Source: Clostridiales bacterium UBA3953 (GTDB lineage: Bacteria > Bacillota > Clostridia > Oscillospirales > CAG-272). From it: a stretch of 10,898 nt of DNA. This document shows positions 6,147 through 10,898 of this stretch, piece after piece. Within the stretch, counting starts at the first letter, position 1; each line of letters starts with the position of its first letter. A program made the translations under genes and the position numbers. A model generated the notes under the pieces. That model did no database searches. It had not been told where the DNA came from and was given only the letters and a program-made list of their open reading frames with translations. Location of the stretch: NCBI GenBank assembly GCA_002385415.1, contig DGDL01000087.1, forward strand, positions 1-10,898, given 5' to 3'.

Positions 6147-6196
6147 TTGACAAATGTTAATATTGGCTTGACAATACATTCTTCCGCCATTATAAT
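6147..6196 (+). promoter_or_regulatory. Perfect-consensus promoter of the first solute-binding protein gene, with repeated -35 box
   Basis: TTGACA (6168-6173), 17 bases, TATAAT (6191-6196); predicted start near 6203. A second TTGACAA lies 21 bases upstream (6147-6153), in phase with two helical turns. The surrounding 6041-6250 region is strongly AT-rich and also holds the palindrome TATTCGAATA (6131-6140). Confidence 0.85.
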
Positions 6197-6257
6197 ATTA
6201 GCTATTAGCTGTATTTAACTCTGTGTATTATTTAAAATAATATTAAAAATAGCTAAT
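6197..6257 (+). promoter_or_regulatory. Inverted repeats spanning the start site and ribosome site of the first solute-binding gene
   Basis: ATTAGCTATT (6197-6206, just after the -10 box) and AATAGCTAAT (6248-6257, touching the GAAGGAG ribosome site) are perfect inverted 10-base copies. Between them is a 17-base palindrome, TATTATTT-A-AAATAATA (6226-6242). Either could be a repressor site or, if transcription starts at the first base of the arm, a leader hairpin reaching the ribosome site. Confidence 0.5.
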
Positions 6258-6270
6258 GAAGGAGAAACCA

Positions 6271-7761
6271 ATGGCAAGCACCGGAAAGTCTTTGTCCCGT
6301 CTTATTGCAGCGCTGCTGATTGCGGCGGTAACCTGCCAATTTGCGGTTTCCTGTGCCGACAAATCATCAGCAGGAACCACGTCGGACACGACCGCCCAAT
6401 CGACGAACGAAGGAAGCAGCGAAACCGAACGTCTTTATCCTGACGTGCCCGTCGTAGATTATGACGGCTATATATTTAGAGCGCTTTACTGGATGGTTCC
6501 CGGCTGGGACTGGCGAAAATCTAAAGACATTGTCGCTGAAGAAGGTTCCGGCGATACAATCGAAGACGCCGTTTACAGACGCAATCTTACCATTTCGGAA
6601 ATATACAACGTAAAGTTCGAGCTTGACGAAGTTGACGCCGGCGCGCTCAACAACAAGCTGCGTCAGAATATTATGGCGGGCGACGACGTCTACACAATCG
6701 TCTGCCAGAAACAGACTGATGTGGCCGACCTTATCACTCACGGCGACCTTTTGAACTTCTTTAGCATACCGTATATCGACCTTGAAAAGCCCTGGTGGGA
6801 CGAAAACTCCATAAACGACTATTCTATTGCCGGCAGGCTCTATCTCATCGCCTCCGACATAACAATCAACGACAAAGACGGCACTGCTGCAATGGCGTTT
6901 GCAAAGCAGGCTGCCGTTGACCACAACCTGCCCAACCTTTATGACATGGTACGTGAAGGTACATGGACGGTCGAAAACTTCTATAATACCTACAAAGACG
7001 TTGCACGCGACCTCAACGGCGACGGAAAGATGGATGAAGCAGACTACTGGGGCGTGCTCGGCGGACGCGACGTTCTGACCACCTTCTTCTCTGGTGCCGG
7101 CTCGAGAATAGTGTCCAAGGACGAAAACGACATCCCCTATATCTCCGTGATGAGCGACCGCAACGCCGCAATTCTCGAGCGTCTTTATAACCTGACAACC
7201 GAGTCCGAAGTCTTCTATCACCATCACATAGCGGGTACCGACGACGCACAGTTCCAGGACCTGTTTGAAAACGGCCATGGTCTGTATCACTGGATTCGTT
7301 TCGACTCGATTTCCGACATGCGGGCCAGCGAAACCGATTTCGGAGTTCTGCCCATCCCGAAATGGGAAGAATCCCAGAGCCGCTATTACTCGGTCGTCAG
7401 CATCTACACAAGCAGCCTTATGAGCGTGCCGATTGTCACACAAGACCTCGAACGCACCGGCATCCTGCTCGAAGCGCTTGCCGCAGAATCCAAGTACACG
7501 CTGATGCCCGCCTACTATGAGGTAGCTCTCAAGACCAAATACGCACGCGACGACGAGAGCGCCGAGATGCTCGATATTATTATAAACAACCGCATCTATG
7601 ACCTCGGTGAGATGCTCAACCCCGGCGGACTGCGCGACTTTGTATTGGACCTTTCGATGAAAAAGACGTTCACGTTCACCTCGACCTATGCCAAGGTCGA
7701 AAGATCGGCTAAAAAAGCACTCGATAAGCTTGTAGACTCCATCGAAAAGCTGCCGGAATAA
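6271..7761 (+). CDS. Extracellular solute-binding lipoprotein (first paralogue)
   Basis: Such proteins sit outside the membrane on a lipid anchor and deliver ligand, usually sugars or oligosaccharides in this group, to an ABC importer. The 496-residue product has a lipoprotein signal (SLSRLIAALLIAAVTCQFAVSC, cysteine 28) and a short S/T-rich linker. The mature domain starts near residue 57 (DVPVVDYDGYIFRALYW). Other visible segments are YIDLEKPWWDENS (168-180), INDKDGTAAMAF (199-210), an EF-hand-like calcium loop DLNGDGKMDEAD (247-258), MRASETDFGVLPIPKW (350-365) and RTGILLEALAAESKYTL (395-411). ATG 6271 lies 6 bases after GAAGGAG; an ATG at 6256 overlaps that site and is rejected. It is monocistronic, with its own promoter and terminator. 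No permease or ATPase lies in the window, and the ligand is unknown. Confidence 0.88.
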   Translation: MASTGKSLSRLIAALLIAAVTCQFAVSCADKSSAGTTSDTTAQSTNEGSSETERLYPDVPVVDYDGYIFRALYWMVPGWDWRKSKDIVAEEGSGDTIEDAVYRRNLTISEIYNVKFELDEVDAGALNNKLRQNIMAGDDVYTIVCQKQTDVADLITHGDLLNFFSIPYIDLEKPWWDENSINDYSIAGRLYLIASDITINDKDGTAAMAFAKQAAVDHNLPNLYDMVREGTWTVENFYNTYKDVARDLNGDGKMDEADYWGVLGGRDVLTTFFSGAGSRIVSKDENDIPYISVMSDRNAAILERLYNLTTESEVFYHHHIAGTDDAQFQDLFENGHGLYHWIRFDSISDMRASETDFGVLPIPKWEESQSRYYSVVSIYTSSLMSVPIVTQDLERTGILLEALAAESKYTLMPAYYEVALKTKYARDDESAEMLDIIINNRIYDLGEMLNPGGLRDFVLDLSMKKTFTFTSTYAKVERSAKKALDKLVDSIEKLPE

Positions 7762-7774
7762 TTTAAGATAAGAC

Positions 7775-7811
7775 AAAACGGGGCGCTCAACAAATGGGCG
7801 CTCCGTTTTTT
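7775..7811 (+). terminator. Terminator of the first solute-binding protein gene
   Basis: AAAACGGGGCGC (7775-7786) pairs with GCGCTCCGTTTT (7798-7809) with one G-T pair. The stem extends inward by TCA/TGG around an ACAAA loop and ends in a run of six T. It starts 13 bases after the stop. Confidence 0.95.
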
Positions 7812-7869
7812 GCTTTTGCGGAGCGTGTAAACAAGATTTATTGTATTGGTAAACATTTATTATATGCAA

Positions 7870-7898
7870 TTGACAATGTTTGCGCAAACATATATAAT
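7870..7898 (+). promoter_or_regulatory. Perfect-consensus promoter P1 of the second solute-binding gene
   Basis: TTGACA (7870-7875), 17 bases, TATAAT (7893-7898), with TA-rich flanks. Start predicted near 7905, giving a leader of about 300 bases to the gene at 8210. Confidence 0.85.
7876..7891. promoter_or_regulatory. Perfect 16-base palindrome filling the P1 spacer (candidate LacI/GalR-type operator)
   Basis: ATGTTTGCGCAAACAT reads the same on both strands and fills the space between the -35 and -10 boxes. Centre, size and outer TG/CA resemble LacI/GalR-family and cre (CcpA) sites; against the cre consensus it differs mainly at the inner A positions. A repressor there would block polymerase directly. 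The regulator is not in the window. Confidence 0.7.
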
Positions 7899-7970
7899 AT
7901 ACCTATGTATTCCTATATTATATATGGGATATTTGCCTTGCGGACTCAGATTAGACGCAGCCCTGTTCAT

Positions 7971-7999
7971 TTGACGCGTTTATATTAATTGTTTATATT
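7971..7999 (+). promoter_or_regulatory. Candidate second promoter P2
   Basis: TTGACG (7971-7976), 17 bases, TATATT (7994-7999). Transcription would begin near 8006, at the edge of the folded element that starts at 8011. AT-rich surroundings make a chance match possible. Confidence 0.5.
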
Positions 8000-8010
8000 A
8001 ATTTATGAAA

Positions 8011-8101
8011 ATTATATTGCCAAAAATTCCGGCTTCCTGCCGGCAGGCGGCGCCTGCATAAATGCGAGTTGGCCGGTGATGATAAAAGTGGGCAATATAA
8101 T
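8011..8101 (+). promoter_or_regulatory. Structured GC-rich element closed by an 11-base inverted repeat (orphan RNA element or small inverted-repeat element)
   Basis: ATTATATTGCC (8011-8021) and GGCAATATAAT (8091-8101) are perfect inverted copies at the ends of a 91-base unit, which is followed by CTTTTTC. Inside, CCGGC (8029-8033) can pair with GCCGG at 8039-8043 or with GCCGG at 8072-8076, and GCAGGC (8043-8048) pairs with GCCTGC (8052-8057). The GC-rich interior contrasts sharply with the AT-rich flanks. I recognise no riboswitch family. A small non-autonomous repeat with 11-base ends is the alternative reading. Confidence 0.5.
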
Positions 8102-8117
8102 CTTTTTCAAACGGGTC

Positions 8118-8151
8118 TGTGGGCATAAAATTGTGCCACATTTATATTTTT
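8118..8151 (+). terminator. Terminator-like hairpin 5' of the second solute-binding gene (possible attenuator)
   Basis: TGTGGGCA (8118-8125) pairs with TGCCACA (8134-8140) over 7 base pairs with a one-base bulge, followed by TTTATATTTTT. It ends 58 bases before the start codon, with no plus-strand gene immediately upstream, so it could attenuate transcripts from P1 or P2. Confidence 0.5.
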
Positions 8152-8209
8152 GCCGCACGACATAGTTTCGCTTAATAAATAATATAAAATAAATCTCAGG
8201 AGCCCTATG

Positions 8210-9688
8210 ATGAAAAGCATTTACAGCATTTTAAAACGCGCGGCGGCACTGGTCGCCGCAATTGCTTTGCCGGTGAGCGCGGCGTCCTGTGCGAGCGACA
8301 CAGGCGGCGATACACCCGCTGTCACCACAGATTCGGTGGCGACGGGCGACGATTCGCGCCTGACCGCAGACGTGCCGGTAGTCGACTATGACGGATATGT
8401 GTTCAACGCGCTTTATTGGTATAACTCCGGCTGGGATTGGCGCCGCTCCAAAGACATATATGCCGAGGAAGGCATCGGAGATACAATCGGAGAAGCGGTT
8501 TACAGGCGCAATATGAACATGACAGAGCGCTATAACATCAAGTTCCAGCTTACCGAGGAGTCGTTTGACACGCTCGGCAACAAGCTCCACAGCGTGGTTG
8601 CGGCCGGCGACGACGTTTTCACCATTGTCAGCCAGGTACAGGGTAACATTCTCAGCTCGATTACCGGCGGCGACCTTTATGATATTACCGAGCTGCCATA
8701 TATTGACCTTAGCAAGCCCTGGTGGGACGCAAACAGCGTTAGGGACTACTCTATCGGCGGCCGTCTTTATCTTGTCGCGACCGATATTCTGATAAACGAC
8801 AAGGACGGTACCGCGGCAATAGCGTTCAACAAGCAGGAAGCGCAAAACAACGGATTGCCCGACCTTTACGAGATGGCAAGATCTGGCGCCTGGACTATCG
8901 ACGCCATGGAAGCCACCTATAAAAACGTCGCGCGTGACGAAAACGGCGACGGAAAGATGAACGAAGAGGACTTTTACGGTTTTCTCGGCGGTCGAGACGT
9001 TGCGCTGACCTTCTTTCAGGGCGGCGGCGCACGGCTTATCAGCAAGGACGAGGACGACATACCCTACCTGTCCTTTTCAAGCGACCGCAACTTTGCGCTT
9101 GCCCAGCGGATTTACGACCTTATAACCAAAACCGACATCTTTTACGACCACCATGCGATGGGCACAAACGATGCCGAGTATCAAAAGCTGTTTGAAAACG
9201 GCCGCGGCCTCTACTTCTGGATGCGCATGGACGCGGTATCGAGCATGAGGGCGAGTGAAACCGACTTCGGTATCCTGCCGATTCCGAAATACACCGAAGA
9301 CCAAAACGGCTACAGCTGCATAGTCAGCGTACACACCTCGAGCCTGCTCAGCGTCCCCGCAACCGTAAGCAACCCCGAACGGACAGGCATACTGCTCGAA
9401 GCGCTCGCAGCCGAATCGAAGTATACGCTGCAGGAAGCCTATTACGATGTTGCGCTCAAAACCAAATTTGCCCGCGACGACGAGTCGTCTGAAATGCTGG
9501 ACCTCATCTTTGACAACAGAGTTTTTGAGCTTGGCGATCTTATAAACCCCGGCGGCATCCGCGACTTGGTGTTAACAGCCGCCGCAAACAGGTCGGGCAG
9601 CATCGCCTCGCTTTACGCGAAGATGGAAAAACCGGCGTCAAGGGAGCTTCAGCGAGTAATCGACACTATTTTAGACCTGCCGGCATAA
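8210..9688 (+). CDS. Extracellular solute-binding lipoprotein (second paralogue)
   Basis: This is a tandem paralogue of the protein at 6271-7761; by eye they agree at roughly 60 % of positions in the mature domain, with identical blocks such as RTGILLEALAAESKYTL and MRASETDFG. The 492-residue product has a lipoprotein signal ending PVSAASC (cysteine 27), the start of the mature domain DVPVVDYDGYVFNALYW, YIDLSKPWWDANS, INDKDGTAAIAF, a calcium-type loop DENGDGKMNEED (243-254), and a C-terminal FELGDLINPGGIRDLVL. I prefer ATG 8210, 7 bases after AGGAG; the adjacent ATG at 8207 is only 4 bases away and would add one methionine. Residues at many ligand-facing positions differ from the first copy, and the control regions are unrelated, so ligand or timing may differ. 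No transporter membrane subunit is visible. Confidence 0.88.
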   Translation: MKSIYSILKRAAALVAAIALPVSAASCASDTGGDTPAVTTDSVATGDDSRLTADVPVVDYDGYVFNALYWYNSGWDWRRSKDIYAEEGIGDTIGEAVYRRNMNMTERYNIKFQLTEESFDTLGNKLHSVVAAGDDVFTIVSQVQGNILSSITGGDLYDITELPYIDLSKPWWDANSVRDYSIGGRLYLVATDILINDKDGTAAIAFNKQEAQNNGLPDLYEMARSGAWTIDAMEATYKNVARDENGDGKMNEEDFYGFLGGRDVALTFFQGGGARLISKDEDDIPYLSFSSDRNFALAQRIYDLITKTDIFYDHHAMGTNDAEYQKLFENGRGLYFWMRMDAVSSMRASETDFGILPIPKYTEDQNGYSCIVSVHTSSLLSVPATVSNPERTGILLEALAAESKYTLQEAYYDVALKTKFARDDESSEMLDLIFDNRVFELGDLINPGGIRDLVLTAAANRSGSIASLYAKMEKPASRELQRVIDTILDLPA

Positions 9689-9691
9689 TTG

Positions 9692-9729
9692 AAAAACCCG
9701 CGGCGACAACTTACCGTCGCGGGATTTTT
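9692..9729. terminator. Terminator between the second solute-binding gene and the URO-D-like gene
   Basis: An A-run, CCCGCGGCGAC (9697-9707), a short loop, then GTCGCGGG (9716-9723), A and TTTTT form a hairpin with a 3-base bulge. Both flanks give a T-run on one strand, so it can serve the gene ending at 9688 and the convergent gene whose stop is at 9808-9810. Confidence 0.8.
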
Positions 9730-9807
9730 GTCGCATGGCACCAGATAACCGGGCAAAATGACCTCTTCTCCGGTCTCCGCGCCTATGCCCCGGGCAATAA
9801 TATTGAT

Positions 9808-10869
9808 TTAATAGGCTCCGACCCGCTTGACCTCCTCTACAATCGCGCAGAAGGTTTCAGCAGAAACGGAGTTGGGGATCGAGTGGTCGGACGAGAATAT
9901 GTAGCCTCCGCCCTGCTTGAGTACGGGCACAATGCGGTTTATTTCTTCGATTATCGCGTCACGGTCGTGCCAAAGCGCCGCATTGATTCCGCCGTGCAGC
10001 ACCAGTCTGTCCCCGTACTTTTCTTTCAGGTAAATCGGATCCATGCCCGCTTTGACCTCTATCGGGTTGAGCGCATCAATTCCGATTTCGACAAGGTCGT
10101 CCACAAGCTCCATTATATTGCCGCATGAGTGAATGTGCGCATATACTCCTCGCTCGTGCGCCCAGTCTACCGCGCGCTTGTGTACGGGCTTTAGCAGCTC
10201 GCGATACATTTCCGGCGAGAAAAACGTTCTTCCCTTATAGCCCATGTCGTCCGGCCAGGAAATGGCGTCGAACCGATAGCCGGCATCCCAGATTTTCGTA
10301 TACAGCGCAATACACATGTCAAGGAAGGTGTCGAACATGTCGCGCGCCCATTCCGGGTTGTCAGCCATCGCAAAAAGGACGGTTTCAGTCCCTGCCATCC
10401 ACGCGCTTGCGGCGTCGAAACCAAACCAGAAATTTGCAACTGTGAAGTGTTCCGAGTTAAGGCGCTCGAAATGCTCTTTCAGCCAGTCCCATGGAATGCG
10501 GTCATCGGTCGGTTTCATGCGAGCTTTGGCTTCTTCCCACGCCTCGGGCGTGGAAACCTTGCATTCGAGAAACTGAGGACTCGAGTCTTCTTCTTTGAAT
10601 TGCTTGATGGTCTGCCCCCATGCCGTCGTGTATATAATATGACGGTCGGTTTCCTCGATTACCTTGGTCTCAAAGCGCGGCGATATGTCGACGCCTATCC
10701 CGACAATACTGTCGACGCCGAAATAGCTCACCCAATCGTCGGATGGCATGCCCTCCCTTCGCCAGCGGCGTATTGTTCCCGCCCACGGGCTGTCAACGAT
10801 GGGTATGCGGTCGGCCTCCCTGTGCTCGTACATGCGCTTGAAACGTTCTTTCGAGGTCATGGGCTTCAT
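9808..10869 (-). CDS. Uroporphyrinogen decarboxylase superfamily protein, methyltransferase-like branch
   Basis: The 353-residue product belongs to the URO-D fold, whose relatives include HemE and the cobalamin-dependent MtaA/MtbA/CmuA methyltransferases. It starts MTSKERFKRMYEHREADRIP (residues 4-23), typical of this branch. It carries HIHSCGNI (245-252) with the H-x-C pair that binds zinc in methyltransferases, LHGGINAALW (291-300), and GGGYIFSSDHSIP (320-332), where H329 stands where other members often have a third cysteine ligand. These argue against true heme-pathway HemE. Substrate is unknown; methyl or alkyl transfer is inference. An in-frame stop lies at 10876-10878, so the frame is complete; ATG 10869 or ATG 10860 may be the start, and the ribosome site cannot be judged because genomic sequence ends at 10879. 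It converges on the second solute-binding gene. Confidence 0.85.
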   Translation of the reverse strand: MKPMTSKERFKRMYEHREADRIPIVDSPWAGTIRRWRREGMPSDDWVSYFGVDSIVGIGVDISPRFETKVIEETDRHIIYTTAWGQTIKQFKEEDSSPQFLECKVSTPEAWEEAKARMKPTDDRIPWDWLKEHFERLNSEHFTVANFWFGFDAASAWMAGTETVLFAMADNPEWARDMFDTFLDMCIALYTKIWDAGYRFDAISWPDDMGYKGRTFFSPEMYRELLKPVHKRAVDWAHERGVYAHIHSCGNIMELVDDLVEIGIDALNPIEVKAGMDPIYLKEKYGDRLVLHGGINAALWHDRDAIIEEINRIVPVLKQGGGYIFSSDHSIPNSVSAETFCAIVEEVKRVGAY

Positions 10870-10879
10870 AATCCATTAC

Positions 10880-10898
10880 CTGTCTCTTATACACATCT
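10880..10898. other. Nextera/Tn5 mosaic-end adapter (sequencing artefact at contig end)
   Basis: The last 19 bases, CTGTCTCTTATACACATCT, are exactly the Tn5 mosaic-end sequence used in Nextera library adapters. They sit flush with the window end. This is untrimmed adapter, not an insertion sequence, so the genuine sequence stops at 10879. Confidence 0.95.

Larger units (their letters stand above)
7812..8209 (+). other. Long non-coding control region of the second solute-binding gene
   Basis: Nearly 400 bases carry no credible gene. The plus-strand frame at 7794-7988 starts inside the terminator and runs through promoter elements. From left to right the region holds promoter P1 with an embedded palindrome (7870-7898), promoter P2 (7971-7999), a GC-rich folded element closed by an inverted repeat (8011-8101), a terminator-like hairpin (8118-8151) and AGGAG at 8198-8202. 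A weak third promoter (TTGCCG at about 8150, 17 bases, TAATAA) may lie after the hairpin. Confidence 0.6.

Noticed and set aside
6114..6160. TTAACAT and ATGTTAA flanking TATTCGAATA
   Set aside because: The centres do not coincide and the region is so AT-rich that short inverted matches are expected by chance.
6367..7887. A long open frame (506 codons) on the minus strand opposite the first solute-binding gene
   Set aside because: It follows the complementary codon pattern of the real gene, starts in the intergenic AT-rich stretch beyond the terminator, has no ribosome site and gives a cysteine- and histidine-rich product unlike known proteins. A similar shadow lies opposite the second copy (8231-8845).
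7794..7988. A small plus-strand frame of 64 codons between the two solute-binding genes
   Set aside because: It begins inside the terminator hairpin and runs through the promoter P1 and its palindrome; no ribosome site precedes it.
10880..10898. Tn5-like end suggesting a mobile element
   Set aside because: It is the standard library adapter at the very end of the contig, with no transposase or target duplication.

Overview
The window looks like chromosomal DNA from a spore-forming anaerobic member of the Bacillota, probably a gut Clostridia of the Oscillospiraceae type. This is inferred from an intact sigma-K gene, the Gram-positive rpsF-ssb-rpsR cluster, a DivIVA-like protein, strong GGAGG ribosome sites, frequent GTG/TTG starts, consensus sigma-A promoters with 17-base spacers, and large extracellular solute-binding lipoproteins. 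No lineage marker allows a species call. The right end carries 19 bases identical to the Nextera/Tn5 mosaic-end adapter, so this is a contig end from a sequencing library, and the last 19 bases are not genomic.

Left third (1-3720): the C-terminus of an unrecognised protein (1-254, +) ends at a strong bidirectional terminator and faces sigK (308-979, -), which keeps a hydrophobic pro-sequence. Divergent from sigK are a consensus promoter, a short stretch ending in a hairpin plus T-run (a possible small RNA or attenuated leader), and a Ppx/GppA-family phosphatase gene (1224-2165, +). Then come rpsR (with an unusual low-complexity N-terminal extension of about 75-80 residues), ssb and rpsF, transcribed leftward as one operon from a perfect TTGACA-17-TATAAT promoter through a roughly 100-base structured leader.

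Middle (3720-6270): a divergent promoter pair separates the ribosomal operon from a DivIVA-domain coiled-coil protein (4121-5185, +), which has a long structured leader and a perfect terminator. A rhomboid-fold membrane protein lacking the usual catalytic signature follows on the minus strand (5360-6040).

Right third (6271-10898): two paralogous solute-binding lipoproteins lie in tandem, each with its own promoter and terminator and no permease in between. The second has an elaborate control region: a consensus promoter whose spacer is a perfect 16-base palindrome (LacI/cre-like), a second promoter, a GC-rich folded element closed by a perfect 11-base inverted repeat, and a terminator-like hairpin just before the ribosome site. 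Convergent to it is a uroporphyrinogen-decarboxylase-superfamily protein of the cobalamin-methyltransferase-like type (9808-10869, -), running up to the contig end.

The left and middle genes are housekeeping or sporulation functions. The right part looks like nutrient-uptake or accessory metabolism. I see no defence system, CRISPR array, transposase, tRNA or rRNA. The most interesting unexplained material is regulatory: the control region at 7870-8205, the short transcript candidate at 1036-1100 and the extended S18.
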